The notes under the pieces are model-generated. The model was not told the origin of the DNA, ran no database searches, and saw nothing but the letters and a program-made list of their open reading frames with translations. Made by a program: the position numbers and the translations under genes. Below, piece after piece: positions 11,069-20,702 of a stretch of 64,000 nt of DNA; the first letter of the stretch is position 1; the number at the start of each line of letters is the position of its first letter. The DNA is from Edwardsiella tarda ATCC 15947 = NBRC 105688 (lineage in GTDB: Bacteria > Pseudomonadota > Gammaproteobacteria > Enterobacterales > Enterobacteriaceae). The stretch covers positions 3,162,001-3,226,000 of the forward strand of contig NZ_CP084506.1 of assembly GCF_003113495.2 (NCBI RefSeq). Reading direction: 5' to 3'.

Positions 11069-11250
11069 TATACTAACCGGGTCATACTGCGCCCAGCCAT
11101 CCGATCTGGCGCGCTGTCTGACCCGGGTTTGATGATACAACCCGGTAAACTCCGGGGGGATCCTCTACCGGCCCCAATACACAATATTCCTGATGGCGTC
11201 ACACCGCCTTTCCGGCCTCCCGGACCGTTCCCGGTTAATACGGATAGATT
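11069..11250 (+). promoter_or_regulatory. GC-rich structured leader of ytfL
   Basis: A TATACT box at 11069-11074 is followed by about 175 bases holding seven CCGG-type blocks before the ytfL ATG. GACCCGGGTT (11120-11129) can pair with AACCCGG (11139-11145; seven pairs, nine-base loop). It can also pair with AACCGGGTC (11075-11083) if transcription begins further upstream. No open frame fills the leader. The -35 is weak. The possible role is riboswitch-like or attenuating control, by inference only. Confidence 0.45.
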
Positions 11251-12600
11251 ATGTTAAACAGTATCTTACTGATTATTATACTGATCGCGATCAGTGCCTT
11301 TTTCTCGATCTCGGAAATATCTCTGGCCGCCTCACGCAAGATGAAGCTGAAAACCATGGCGGACGAGGGCGATATCAACGCGGCGCGCGTCATGGCGTTA
11401 CAAGAGCAGCCCGGCTACTTCTTTACCGTGGTGCAGATCGGCCTCAATGCCGTCGCCATCCTCGGTGGTATCGTCGGTGATGCCGCGTTCTCGCCGACTT
11501 TTCGCCTGTTGTTCGACCGCTTTATGCCGCTGGATGTTTCCCAACAAGCCAGCTTTATCTGCTCCTTCGTGTTAGTCACCGGCAGTTTCATCCTGTTCGC
11601 CGACCTGACACCGAAGCGCATCGGTATGATATCCCCCGAAGCGGTGGCCGTACGGATTGTCAACCCGATGCGTTTCTGCCTGTTACTGTTCCGCCCGTTG
11701 GTGTGGTTCTTTAACGGCCTGGCTAACCTCATCTTCCGCCTGTTCAAGATCCCCATGGTGCGTAAGGATGATATTACCCCAGACGATATCTATGCCGTGG
11801 TCGAGGCCGGTGCGCTGGCCGGTGTGTTGCGTAAGCAAGAGCACGAGATCATCGAGAATGTATTTGAGCTAGAGTCACGTACTGTTCCCTCCTCGATGAC
11901 ACCGCGTGAGAGCATCATCTACTTCGACCTGAGCGAGAGCGAAGAGGGCATCAAGGAGAAGGTATCGACCCATCCTCACTCCAAGTTCTTAGTCTGTGAT
12001 GGCGCCATTGACCACGTCGTGGGTTATGTCGACTCCAAGGATCTGCTTAACCGTGTACTCGGCAACCAGAGTCTGGTGCTCAGCAGTGGAGTGCAAATCC
12101 GTAACGTGTTGATCGTGCCGGATACCCTGACACTCTCCGAAGCGTTGGAAAGCTTTAAGAATGCGGGGGAAGACTTTGCCGTCATCCTGAACGAGTATGC
12201 CTTGGTGGTCGGGGTAATCACGCTCAATGATGTCATGACCACCCTGATGGGCGATCTGGTCGGCCAAGGGCAGGAGGAGCAAATCATTGCCCGTGACGAA
12301 AACTCATGGTTGGTCGAGGGCGTCACCCCGATCGATGACGTGATGCGCGTACTGGATATCGAGGAGTTTCCCCAGTCCAGTAACTACGAAACCATCGGCG
12401 GTTTCATGATGTATATGCTGCGCAAGATCCCGAAACGTACCGACGCGGTCAAATACGCGGGGTATAAATTCGAGGTAGTGGATATCGACAGCTATAAGAT
12501 CGATCAGCTGCTGGTCACGCGCCTCGCGGAGCGTCTCCCCGCCAGCCAGCCCGACGAAGCGGGCAACGAGAGCGAATCCTCTCAACCGGCAGTAAAATAA
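11251..12600 (+). CDS. ytfL: YtfL/PaeA, CNNM-CBS polyamine efflux protein
   Basis: A 449-residue inner-membrane protein of the CNNM/CorC family. An N-terminal DUF21 membrane domain (about residues 1-190) begins MLNSILLIIILIAISAFFS and carries SEISLAASR; two CBS domains (about 200-330) and a C-terminal CorC/HlyC domain follow. The Salmonella homologue PaeA is required for survival with cadaverine or putrescine in stationary phase and is thought to export polyamines. The protein is close to E. coli YtfL throughout. It has a long GC-rich leader and is alone on its transcript. Confidence 0.94.
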   Translation: MLNSILLIIILIAISAFFSISEISLAASRKMKLKTMADEGDINAARVMALQEQPGYFFTVVQIGLNAVAILGGIVGDAAFSPTFRLLFDRFMPLDVSQQASFICSFVLVTGSFILFADLTPKRIGMISPEAVAVRIVNPMRFCLLLFRPLVWFFNGLANLIFRLFKIPMVRKDDITPDDIYAVVEAGALAGVLRKQEHEIIENVFELESRTVPSSMTPRESIIYFDLSESEEGIKEKVSTHPHSKFLVCDGAIDHVVGYVDSKDLLNRVLGNQSLVLSSGVQIRNVLIVPDTLTLSEALESFKNAGEDFAVILNEYALVVGVITLNDVMTTLMGDLVGQGQEEQIIARDENSWLVEGVTPIDDVMRVLDIEEFPQSSNYETIGGFMMYMLRKIPKRTDAVKYAGYKFEVVDIDSYKIDQLLVTRLAERLPASQPDEAGNESESSQPAVK

Positions 12601-12657
12601 TCTGCAGGCGGCATGGCCGCCTCACTCTCCTCTCGACGCAATCTGACTGACTGCGCC

Positions 12658-12864
12658 TCAGGCCATCTCCGCCTGTAGGCGCACGACCTGGCGGTTAATC
12701 TCCGACATCACACTGAGATGGCGTTTATCACGTACCTTCGGCAACAGAATACGTCCCATATCAAATTCAAAGGCGCCGATACCATGAATGTAAAGACGAC
12801 CACGAAATAGCGTCTTGACGTATTTAGCGACCAACAGCGGGTTATACCGCTGAAAGATTTTCAT
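12658..12864 (-). CDS. ytfK: YtfK, stringent-response modulator (DUF1107)
   Basis: A 68-residue protein almost identical to E. coli YtfK, which stimulates SpoT-dependent (p)ppGpp accumulation during phosphate and fatty-acid starvation. The start MKIFQRYNP at 12864 matches the family, and GGGAG lies eight bases before it; a longer frame upstream has no such support. E. coli ytfK belongs to the Pho regulon, but I can see only a poor Pho-box candidate in the upstream region here. Confidence 0.94.
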   Translation of the reverse strand: MKIFQRYNPLLVAKYVKTLFRGRLYIHGIGAFEFDMGRILLPKVRDKRHLSVMSEINRQVVRLQAEMA

Positions 12865-13218
12865 TTTTATTTCTCCCTCTATCACGCTCGTAGTAAGGCA
12901 ACCTTTCCTCTGCCAAAACGGCACACGAGCGCAGCGCACGATGGACGTTAACTATAGACAGCTTTACCTATGATTAGTGCAAACAGAGCCGAATATTTCG
13001 CTAAATTTACCTTAGCTGACAGAATGGTATGCAAAAAGTAATAGGATTTTTTATATTTATATATCGTTAATCGCGCTTTCTAGAGGAAAATCGGAATATC
13101 TCACTGTCGCACCGATTGGCGCGACGAGAAGGAAAGCGCACAAGGGTAGCCCTGGGCGCGACACTTGCCCGGCGCGTCTCGCCCCTCAGCGAGGGGAGCA
13201 CGCCGAGCGTAGACGGTA
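12865..13218. other. ytfK promoter region and cysQ 3' hairpins
   Basis: Positions 12960-13090 are AT-rich and should hold the ytfK promoter. Positions 13095-13200 are GC-rich and contain several short hairpins, the clearest being CCCCTC-AGC-GAGGGG at 13182-13196, which begins 22 bases beyond the cysQ stop. None has a T tract on the minus strand. No gene is supported. Confidence 0.45.
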
Positions 13219-13959
13219 TCAATATAATGAGACGCGGAATCCCGGATTAAGCAACGACTCGGCCGGTGTGTAGTCCAACGTTTTACCTTGCCAATCACGT
13301 ACCTGAGCGCCTGCCGCCTGAGCGATGGCATGACCCGCCGCGGTATCCCAAACATGCGTCGGCCCAAAGCGGGGATAAAGCTGAGCCGCACCTTCCGCCA
13401 CCAGGCAGAACTTCAGCGATGATCCGACCATCATCGTCTTATGCTCACCCAACTGTTGCAGATAGTCCGTCAACTCCGCGTCACCATGCGAGCGGCTAAT
13501 CACCACCACCGGCGGCGCCACATTGCGCACACTGATCGCCATGCGCACGCCATCCAGCTCCTTCCAAGCCTTGCCCTCACTGGCGGCATACAGTACCCCG
13601 CTCACGGGAACATAGACCACACCCAACGTTGGCACACCTTGCTCGATCAGGGCAATGTTAACGGTAAACTCGCCATTGTGTTGCAGAAACTCTTTAGTCC
13701 CGTCCAACGGATCCACCAGCCAATAACGCTGCCAGTCACGCCGCTGTGCCCATGCCGGCGGTGCCTCTTCTGACAACAGAGGGATGTGTGGCGCAATCTG
13801 TGCCAGACCCTGCTTAATCAGCGCATGTGCCGCTAAATCGGCCGCCGTCACCGGCGAGTCATCCCCCTTATAGGCCAAGTCTAACGGCTGCGAGCCCTGA
13901 TACACCGCCATAATCTCTGTACCTGCCGCACGCGCTAGCTGACACACCTGTTCTAACAT
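13219..13959 (-). CDS. cysQ: 3'(2'),5'-bisphosphate nucleotidase CysQ
   Basis: A 246-residue member of the lithium-sensitive phosphatase family that converts 3'-phosphoadenosine 5'-phosphate to AMP and so relieves inhibition of sulfate assimilation; it acts at the inner face of the membrane. The metal-binding motif [12 protein letters not shown] and the second motif WDTAAGHAI are intact. The start [10 protein letters not shown] at 13959 gives exactly the E. coli length; the longer frame upstream has an unrelated Arg-rich leader. It is divergent from ytfE. Confidence 0.96.
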   Translation of the reverse strand: MLEQVCQLARAAGTEIMAVYQGSQPLDLAYKGDDSPVTAADLAAHALIKQGLAQIAPHIPLLSEEAPPAWAQRRDWQRYWLVDPLDGTKEFLQHNGEFTVNIALIEQGVPTLGVVYVPVSGVLYAASEGKAWKELDGVRMAISVRNVAPPVVVISRSHGDAELTDYLQQLGEHKTMMVGSSLKFCLVAEGAAQLYPRFGPTHVWDTAAGHAIAQAAGAQVRDWQGKTLDYTPAESLLNPGFRVSLY

Positions 13960-14150
13960 ACGCTTCCCTCCCTCTGAGTTAAACGTGACGATGACACGCC
14001 CTTTCACCCTCCGTCGTGCCTGACGGTATGGACGCACCCATACCGTTCATCATCGGTTTTACCAACAATAAACGCCAGCGTACCGCGTAATTTCCTCTCC
14101 ATGCTACGGCAATTTCACTGCACGTCATCAACAGGGATGGCATCGAAACT

Positions 14151-14173
14151 AAATTGCATTTAAAATACAACTT
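14151..14173 (+). promoter_or_regulatory. NsrR operator upstream of ytfE
   Basis: AAATTGCATTT and AAATACAACTT form an 11-1-11 inverted repeat that fits the enterobacterial NsrR consensus (AAGATGCATTT type). It lies 25 bases before the ytfE ATG, where a bound repressor would block the promoter. ytfE is the best known NsrR target, and nsrR itself is in this window at 24031-24453. Confidence 0.85.
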
Positions 14174-14198
14174 ATGCAATTACCCTAAGGAGTCCATC

Positions 14199-14864
14199 AT
14201 GACCTATCGCGATCGCCCGCTCGGTGAACTCGCCATCAGCATCCCTCGTGCCACACGCCTCTTCCGCCAGTACCAATTAGATTTTTGTTGTGGCGGTAAA
14301 CAAACCCTTCAGCGTGCGGCAGCCCGTCACGCTCTAGATTTAGACGCCCTGGAGCGTCAACTGGCCGAGTTGGAACACCACCCCTCTACTCAGCGAGACT
14401 GGCAACAGGCCCCCCTGGCGGAACTGACCGCCTTCATCGTTAGCCGTTATCATCAACGCCACCGCGAACAGCTTCCCGAATTGGCGTTGATGGCACAGAA
14501 GGTCGAACAGGTGCATGCCGATAAGGTTGGCTGCCCGCGCGGGTTGGCCAAGCAGCTTGACTCACTACGCCAGGAGTTGGACAGTCATATGATGAAGGAG
14601 GAGCGTATTCTATTTCCGCTGATCGAACAGGGGGAGGGAGCGCGTTGCCAGGGACCGATCTCGGTCATGGAGCATGAGCATCGTGACGCAGGAGAACTAC
14701 TCGACGTCATCCGCTTCCTGACGGATAACATGACGCCGCCACAGGGCGCTTGTACCACCTGGCGAGCCCTATATGCCGGTATTAACGAGCTGGTTGATGA
14801 CCTAATGGCGCACATCAGCCTGGAAAATAATCTACTGTTTCCTCGTGCGCTCGCGGGTAGCTAA
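14199..14864 (+). CDS. ytfE: YtfE/RIC, di-iron repair of iron-sulfur clusters
   Basis: A 221-residue di-iron protein that restores iron-sulfur clusters damaged by nitric oxide or oxidants. The N-terminal ScdA-type domain carries [10 protein letters not shown]; the C-terminal hemerythrin-like domain (about residues 75-220) supplies the His and Glu ligands, for example in [22 protein letters not shown] and [13 protein letters not shown] start 15 codons upstream would lie within the NsrR operator; MTYRDRPLG at 14199 is preceded by AAGGAG and matches E. coli. Expression should be NO-inducible through NsrR. Confidence 0.96.
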   Translation: MTYRDRPLGELAISIPRATRLFRQYQLDFCCGGKQTLQRAAARHALDLDALERQLAELEHHPSTQRDWQQAPLAELTAFIVSRYHQRHREQLPELALMAQKVEQVHADKVGCPRGLAKQLDSLRQELDSHMMKEERILFPLIEQGEGARCQGPISVMEHEHRDAGELLDVIRFLTDNMTPPQGACTTWRALYAGINELVDDLMAHISLENNLLFPRALAGS

Positions 14865-14876
14865 AACGGCCAAAAA

Positions 14877-14906
14877 AAACGGGGCCGTACCACGCCGGCC
14901 CCGTTT
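14877..14906. terminator. Bidirectional terminator between ytfE and fklB
   Basis: Eleven-base arms (AAACGGGGCCG and CGGCCCCGTTT) with an eight-base loop, an A run to the left and T-rich sequence to the right. It lies between two convergent genes and probably serves both. Confidence 0.9.
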
Positions 14907-14924
14907 CCTCGCTGGCAGAAACCC

Positions 14925-15545
14925 TTAGAGGATATCCAACAGCTCGACGTCGAAAATCAACGCGCTATACGGTGCGATCGCGGCACCGGCACCACGCTCG
15001 CCATAGGCCAGCTGATGCGGGATGTACAGCTGCCAGCGAGAACCGACCGGCATCATGCTCAGCGCCTCGATCCAGCCTGCGATCACGCCACCGACCGGGA
15101 ACTCCGCCGGCTCGCCACGCTGCTCGGAGCTATCGAATACCGTACCGTCGACCAGGCGACCCGTATAGTGCACACGCACCTTATCCTGACGAGAGGGGAT
15201 GGCGCCTTCACCCTGCTTCAACACCTTGAACTGTAAACCGGATTCCGTCACGGTCACATCGTCCTGCTGTGCATTCTCGGCGAGAAAGCGCTCACCGGCT
15301 TCGGCCAATGCCTTCTGCTGCTCACGACGCACCGCATCGGCGCGCTCATGGATCTCACGCAGTGCGCGATGTACTGTCTCAACCGGCACTGCCGGCGCAT
15401 TCCCTTCCATCGCATCGCGCAGACCTGCCAGCAACGCCTCCGGCTGTAAACCCTGCAGGCCAGACTCATTGAGCTGCTGACCGACCTGAAGACCGATACC
15501 ATAACTTGCTTGCGCTTCTATACTGTCAAAAGCCGGGGTCGACAT
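14925..15545 (-). CDS. fklB: FKBP-type peptidyl-prolyl isomerase FklB
   Basis: A 206-residue FKBP22-type isomerase. The N-terminal helical dimerisation domain (about residues 1-95) includes [12 protein letters not shown], and the C-terminal FKBP domain (about 96-206) includes [18 protein letters not shown] and [12 protein letters not shown]. Length matches E. coli FklB (206). It catalyses prolyl cis-trans isomerisation in protein folding; no signal peptide is present. A purine-rich AAAAGGAAA precedes the ATG. E. coli has cycA between fklB and ytfE; here they are adjacent. Confidence 0.96.
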   Translation of the reverse strand: MSTPAFDSIEAQASYGIGLQVGQQLNESGLQGLQPEALLAGLRDAMEGNAPAVPVETVHRALREIHERADAVRREQQKALAEAGERFLAENAQQDDVTVTESGLQFKVLKQGEGAIPSRQDKVRVHYTGRLVDGTVFDSSEQRGEPAEFPVGGVIAGWIEALSMMPVGSRWQLYIPHQLAYGERGAGAAIAPYSALIFDVELLDIL

Positions 15546-15794
15546 GATGTTTCCTTTTCGTCACAGAAAGTAGAACGCGCAGCATAGCAGCGCCGTTGCG
15601 ATGGGTAAAATGTTGTCGCGATAAGGGTGACTTTTGTCAGCGAAAAAGAAACAATGACCGCCTCGCTATTGTCGCCATCACCATCTCTGGCGATCACGGT
15701 GATTTTTCGGATTGTTATCCTATTTATGCCACTTCGGAGCCACTAGGCTGAGTATGGCCCGGATGGCGCGGCCTATCACGCGAGTGAGGTTAAC

Positions 15795-16430
15795 ATGGGC
15801 AGAATTGCGCCCAAAAAGAGTAAGAGTCCCGGCTATGATGCACTCTTCAGCCGGACGCAATGGTTACGTCTGCGCTCACGCTTGAGCCGCCCCACCCTAC
15901 GAGTAGGTCCCGATGATCTCCGGCGTAGCTGGCAATGGGGCCGAACGGAACTCGTTACCCTCTGGCACCTGCCGGATCAGTTCGGCTGGATGTCACCATT
16001 ACCCGCCTTCCACCGTCGCGGGATCATCGCCGCCGCCACCCTACTGCTGCTGGCGCTATTGTGGCCGGCAGCCGATCCTGCGCCATCCGCCTTCCCGGTC
16101 GAACGGAGTGTCGACACGGAACCGATGCAAGCCGAACTGCAAGAGGCGGAGCCCACGCCGGAGCAGACTGCCTGGCAAGAGTATCTGATCCAGCCGGGAC
16201 AAACCCTGGCACAATTGCTACGCGATCATAATCTCGATGTCACCGATGCCTTCGCCATGGCCCGCGTCGAGGGTGAGGATCGGCCACTAAGCAACCTCAA
16301 GGCCGGGCAACATGTCCTGATCCGCCACAACGCCCAAGGACAGATCCAGGCATTGAAAATCGAGACCACGGCGAATCAACAAGTCACCTTCCGCCGGACC
16401 CTCGATGGCAGTTTTACGCGTCTGCCTTGA
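15795..16430 (+). CDS. ytfB: YtfB, OapA/LysM-like cell-division protein
   Basis: A 211-residue bitopic inner-membrane protein. A cytoplasmic Arg-rich N-terminus (about residues 1-75) is followed by one membrane helix starting near HRRGIIAAATLLLLALL, a Pro/Glu-rich linker and a C-terminal OapA/LysM-like domain (about 130-211) with SNLKAGQHVLIRHN. E. coli YtfB binds glycans and affects division, and an OapA homologue in Haemophilus affects colonisation. The N-terminal 40 residues look longer than in E. coli; the central linker is shorter. The 3' end overlaps the convergent DUF488 gene by 17 bases. Confidence 0.88.
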   Translation: MGRIAPKKSKSPGYDALFSRTQWLRLRSRLSRPTLRVGPDDLRRSWQWGRTELVTLWHLPDQFGWMSPLPAFHRRGIIAAATLLLLALLWPAADPAPSAFPVERSVDTEPMQAELQEAEPTPEQTAWQEYLIQPGQTLAQLLRDHNLDVTDAFAMARVEGEDRPLSNLKAGQHVLIRHNAQGQIQALKIETTANQQVTFRRTLDGSFTRLP

Positions 16431-16782
16431 TCTGTTCCAACAACCAGTCGCGCAACGCCACGGCCTGATTACAATGGCTATCGCGACTGCCATAGAGCAA
16501 GGTGATCGCCTCGCCCTGGTGCAGCAATTGCACCAGCGGCTGCCAGGTCTCCGGCGCCGCCGCCAATTCATCCCGATAACGCGCGACAAAGCCCGGCCAA
16601 TCCAACGTCGCATGATGAAACGCTTGGCGTAATGCCGTCGAGGGTGCCACCGCCTTCAGCCAACAGACACCCTCGAGGCGTGCCTTTGCGATGCCGCGCG
16701 GCCAGAGACGATCGGTAAGAAAGGTATGGGGGGGAAAGGGTGCCTGAACGTCATACACCCGCAGCAGCCTGATCGGTGCCAT
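16414..16782 (-). CDS. DUF488 family protein (YeaO-like)
   Basis: A 122-residue protein with the DUF488 features LTDRLWPRG near residue 25, a WPGFVARYRDEL helix and the late motif LLYGSRDSHCNQAVALRDWL. The family is widespread and its function is not established. GGAGG lies seven bases before the ATG. It stands alone between convergent ytfB, whose end it overlaps by 17 bases, and rplI. I recall no counterpart at this position in E. coli. Confidence 0.85.
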   Translation of the reverse strand: MAPIRLLRVYDVQAPFPPHTFLTDRLWPRGIAKARLEGVCWLKAVAPSTALRQAFHHATLDWPGFVARYRDELAAAPETWQPLVQLLHQGEAITLLYGSRDSHCNQAVALRDWLLEQIKADA

Positions 16783-16858
16783 GATGTTGCCTCCACGTGA
16801 TGCCCATTTAAGAGCAGAGTGTACGCCATGAGGTCGCTGGGTGGCAGGCTAAAAAAAC

Positions 16859-16884
16859 AAAACGCCGGCACAAGGCCGGCGTTT
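16859..16884 (-). terminator. Terminator of the rpsF-rplI operon
   Basis: AACGCCGGC and GCCGGCGTT pair around a five-base loop. On the minus strand this is followed by a T-rich run (A-rich 16852-16862 on the plus strand), 20 bases after the rplI stop. Confidence 0.9.
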
Positions 16885-16904
16885 CAGGTCATTGCGAGAG
16901 TTGA

Positions 16905-17354
16905 TTACTCAGCAACAACAACCACGTTCAGCTGAGCGAATACGTCGCTGTGAACCTGGAAGTGAACTTCGTGATCACCCAGGGTACGCAGCACGCCATT
17001 CGGCAGGCGAACTTCGCTTTTCGCAACAGCAACACCGGCAGCGGTCACTGCATCGGCGATGTCACGGGTACCGATAGAACCGAACAGTTTACCTTCGTCG
17101 CCCGCTTTGGACGCGATAGTAACGGTGGCCAGTTCATTGATCTTCGCAGCGCGGGCTTCGGCAGCGGCCAGAGTGTCAGCCAGTTTGGCCTCCAGATCGG
17201 CGCGACGAGCTTCGAAGAACTCGATGTTTTTCTTGGTAGCCGGAACAGCTTTGCCGGTCGGAACCAGGAAGTTACGAGCATAACCTGCTTTAACGTTAAC
17301 CTGATCACCCAGGCTACCCAGGTTTGCTACTTTATCAAGCAGAATAACTTGCAT
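16905..17354 (-). CDS. rplI: 50S ribosomal protein L9
   Basis: A 149-residue protein with the L9 N-terminal RNA-binding signature [19 protein letters not shown] and YARNFLVP, a long connecting helix and a C-terminal domain ending in VVVVAE. L9 binds 23S rRNA near the L1 stalk base and helps maintain reading-frame fidelity. It is the last gene of rpsF-priB-rpsR-rplI and lies 42 bases after rpsR, just before the operon terminator. Confidence 0.98.
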   Translation of the reverse strand: MQVILLDKVANLGSLGDQVNVKAGYARNFLVPTGKAVPATKKNIEFFEARRADLEAKLADTLAAAEARAAKINELATVTIASKAGDEGKLFGSIGTRDIADAVTAAGVAVAKSEVRLPNGVLRTLGDHEVHFQVHSDVFAQLNVVVVAE

Positions 17355-17396
17355 TACCTTATCCTCTCAAAAGTCGTTAATTGACAACGCAGCCGA

Positions 17397-17946
<550 letters not shown>

Positions 17947-17954
17947 AGCGACAA

Positions 17955-18362
<408 letters not shown>

Positions 18363-18390
18363 TTACGGATTATTCAGCCTCCTGTCGGGG

Positions 18391-18436
18391 TCAGCCGCAG
18401 CCCATGGAGGCAAGGAACGTATTTGTGGGCGGCTGA
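18391..18436 (-). promoter_or_regulatory. Candidate S6:S18 autoregulatory leader hairpin
   Basis: On the minus strand, TCAGCCG pairs with CGGCTGA and, inside it, CCCA pairs with TGGG, leaving a three-base CTG bulge on the 3' side and a 21-base apical loop. A bulged stem in the rpsF leader that mimics 16S rRNA is a described S6:S18 binding motif in bacteria, E. coli included. The bulge sequence should be compared with the published motif. Confidence 0.5.
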
Positions 18437-18449
18437 AAAATGACGCGTC

Positions 18450-18478
18450 ATAATACTGACGACAGCAAGGAAACTCAA
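18450..18478 (-). promoter_or_regulatory. Promoter of the rpsF operon
   Basis: On the minus strand TTGAGT (18473-18478) and TATTAT (18450-18455) are 17 bases apart, a near-consensus sigma-70 promoter. It would start transcription about 90 bases upstream of rpsF and include the candidate leader hairpin. Confidence 0.75.
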
Positions 18479-18650
18479 GCCATGGTGCAAATTAATTACG
18501 GCACACTGTAGACCATGGCGTACGACGCCCCCGGAAAAGCGTAGAAAAGCTGCTAGAATTAAAAATGGGTGACAAGAACGTGATAGTCATCACAACTCAT
18601 CAGGACGATGCTCAATAAACGCGACGGATATGATCCGTAAGGAGCCTCCG

Positions 18651-18926
18651 ATGAAAACCTCCCGCCTTTTGCTCACGCTGTGTCTGCTCGGACTGAGCGT
18701 GACCGCCAACGCCGCCAGCGAGATTAGCGGCAACCAGGGAAACGCGCTGATGGCACGAGAGTTCGCCGTCATCAGCGTTAATCATGATGTCATCAACGTG
18801 CAGGATGCTATGGCCGATATCCGTGCGCAGGCCGCCACCGAGGGTGCCGCCTACTATCAGATCATCGCCATCCACGAACCCCTTGCCAATGGGCAAATCC
18901 ACGTCAGCGCCGTGCTATATCACTGA
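18651..18926 (+). CDS. yjfY: YjfY-like periplasmic protein (DUF1471)
   Basis: A 91-residue protein with a signal peptide (MKTSRLLLTLCLLGLSVTANA, cleavage near residue 22) and a DUF1471 domain ending HVSAVLYH. yjfY flanks rpsF in E. coli as it does here. The start at 18651 has AAGGAG seven bases before it; the upstream frame at 18630 gives no proper signal peptide. The molecular role is unknown; family members respond to stress and affect biofilm. Confidence 0.85.
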   Translation: MKTSRLLLTLCLLGLSVTANAASEISGNQGNALMAREFAVISVNHDVINVQDAMADIRAQAATEGAAYYQIIAIHEPLANGQIHVSAVLYH

Positions 18927-18971
18927 CGTCCCCGCCTCCCCATCCGCCGCGCCATCTGGCGCGGCGTTGCA

Positions 18972-19721
18972 TCATAGCTTTTCACGGAAAAATGCGACGC
19001 CTTGCGTCAAGGCCGACGTGGTGATCTTATGGGCAATACCCGGCGCGGTGATGAAGCGAACCTGCCCCATCAAATCACGCGCCGCCAACGCCTGGACTAA
19101 GCGCTGGCTCTCATCGGCCGGGACCAGATCGTCGGCCAGCCCATGCCAGATCAGCAACGGCTGATCCGCCAACTGTGCCAAGCGCTCGCTGACATCATAC
19201 TCGGCAAGTGCCGCGACCCGTTGCTGCACCCACTCATGATCCGCCTCCGTCGGTTGATAGTCACGGGGGAAAAGGTGCTGTGATAACGACAGGTAAAAAC
19301 CCGACCCCATAAAGCTGGCCGTGGCGCGCAGCCAGGGATAGCGTGCCTTGGCCCCCAAGGCCGTCATGCCCCCCAACGAGGCTCCCGCCACGCCGACACG
19401 CCCATCGAGGATCAGACCCGCGCTCTGGAAATGGTCATACAGCAGCGGGAGTTCATCGATATTACTCTGCAAAATATCCCAGAAATGAGCCAAGCGGCGA
19501 CGAGCATCACCGTCATAACGCTGGCCATGTCCATCGGCCTCGGGCAGCAGTACACGGAAACCGGCGGCGGCCAGCGCATAGCCGAAGTAGGAGTACATCT
19601 CCTTCGAGGAGGTGAAACCATGATAGAAAAATATCGTCGGTAATGGCATCTCGCGCTGACCCGCAGGCGCAGCATGCAACACAGGGATACCGGCAACCGT
19701 CTGCTCGAACATCTCCACCAT
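18972..19721 (-). CDS. yjfP: YjfP, alpha/beta-hydrolase esterase
   Basis: A 249-residue alpha/beta hydrolase, the same length as E. coli YjfP, which has carboxylesterase activity on short-chain esters. The oxyanion region FYHGFTSS and nucleophile elbow GASLGG are clear; the catalytic acid (LADDLVPADES) and a late histidine (APGIAHKI) complete the triad. The start MVEMFEQTV at 19721 has GGAG upstream and fits the family; 21 extra residues upstream do not. The physiological substrate is unknown. Confidence 0.92.
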   Translation of the reverse strand: MVEMFEQTVAGIPVLHAAPAGQREMPLPTIFFYHGFTSSKEMYSYFGYALAAAGFRVLLPEADGHGQRYDGDARRRLAHFWDILQSNIDELPLLYDHFQSAGLILDGRVGVAGASLGGMTALGAKARYPWLRATASFMGSGFYLSLSQHLFPRDYQPTEADHEWVQQRVAALAEYDVSERLAQLADQPLLIWHGLADDLVPADESQRLVQALAARDLMGQVRFITAPGIAHKITTSALTQGVAFFREKL

Positions 19722-19891
19722 ACATTGGCTCCAAGGCAATAGAGATAAGGCTGGCATCATCGCCCGAAGCCGTCGCCTAGGCAAGTCTCCTGCACCTCAC
19801 TCAGCGACGCCGATTTCCCCGGGCAATCCCCGACAAGCGGCGCTAAAATAATCGCAGCCTCACCCCTTTTCTCAGCCGACGGATAAACCCC

Positions 19892-20203
19892 ATGAAGATC
19901 GATAAACTGACTCTGGCCCTACTATTGCCCCTGCTGTTAAGCGCCTGCAGCGTGATGGAGGGTAAACCCTTCCCGCCGCCGCCGCCGATCGCCGGCCACG
20001 CCCAAGAGCTCCGCCGCGACCAGACCGAAGGATTGAGCAAGATGTGGAACATCACTGCCAGCGTATATGGCAGCCCGATGAACGTGCAGGAAGTGATCCA
20101 GCAGCGAGCGGATGCCGCCGGAGCACGCTACTACTATATCGTGATGCTGCAGGAGACGTCGGTACCGGGGCAGTGGTACAGCGTGGCAACGCTTTACCGC
20201 TAA
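19892..20203 (+). CDS. bsmA: BsmA-like lipoprotein (DUF1471)
   Basis: A 103-residue lipoprotein: signal sequence with lipobox LLSAC (lipidated Cys near residue 20), a proline-rich linker PFPPPPPIAGH, then a DUF1471 domain ending in ATLYR. E. coli BsmA (YjfO) is linked to biofilm stress and motility. The linker and RRDQTEGL segment match BsmA specifically. It is followed by a long-loop inverted repeat and yjfN in the same direction. Confidence 0.9.
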   Translation: MKIDKLTLALLLPLLLSACSVMEGKPFPPPPPIAGHAQELRRDQTEGLSKMWNITASVYGSPMNVQEVIQQRADAAGARYYYIVMLQETSVPGQWYSVATLYR

Positions 20204-20238
20204 TCGACTGTTTTTAACAAAGTTTACATAACGCCAAT

Positions 20239-20286
20239 AAAAATCTACACCCGCTGTTTCATTATAAACCAGTCGTGTAGATTTTT
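20239..20286. repeat. 12-base inverted repeat with a 24-base loop
   Basis: AAAAATCTACAC (20239-20250) and GTGTAGATTTTT (20275-20286) are perfect complements. With the trailing T run this may be the bsmA terminator, but the loop is unusually long and holds an AT-rich TATAAA, so it may instead frame a yjfN promoter or operator. Confidence 0.6.
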
Positions 20287-20374
20287 TGGCCGCGTTCGCA
20301 CTCTTAGGTGTGGTATGAGGAGGTATCGCGCAGCCAAAGTTCCCCCGCTGGACGGGCTAGAACCGGGAGGTGCC

Positions 20375-20650
20375 ATGAGTCGTTCTCCGCTACTCACATC
20401 ATTACTGCTCTCTATCGGTCTGATCGGTACCGCTGCACAATCGGCCGAGTATGCGCAGGCTGATCAGGTCACCGATTTCAACCAGATGGACTTACTCTCG
20501 TTACAAGGTATTCTCGGCGATCCGCAGGATGTGGAGCGCACCATCGCGCACCAAGCCGATCGGCGCGGCGCCAGTTACTACCGGATCCTGAGTATGCGCG
20601 AGGAGGAGGGGCAAATGGGATGGCGGGCAACAGCGGCACTCTACCGCTAA
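20375..20650 (+). CDS. yjfN: YjfN-like periplasmic protein (DUF1471)
   Basis: A 91-residue protein with a signal peptide (about residues 1-24, ending QSA) and a DUF1471 domain ending TAALYR; DLLSLQGILGDP matches YjfN closely. In E. coli YjfN has been reported to enhance activity of the periplasmic protease DegP. GGGAGG lies just before the ATG at 20375, and the frame upstream of it lacks a signal peptide. It forms a pair with bsmA. Confidence 0.87.
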   Translation: MSRSPLLTSLLLSIGLIGTAAQSAEYAQADQVTDFNQMDLLSLQGILGDPQDVERTIAHQADRRGASYYRILSMREEEGQMGWRATAALYR

Positions 20651-20702
20651 GAGAGCGGCGTCGGACTCTCAGGGCGCCAGCAAGCCGGCGCCCCATCGTC
20701 GA

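Noticed and set aside
13005..13022. Pho-box-like CTGTCAG sequence upstream of ytfK
   Set aside because: Only the first half-site matches; the second half has too many mismatches to claim PhoB control.
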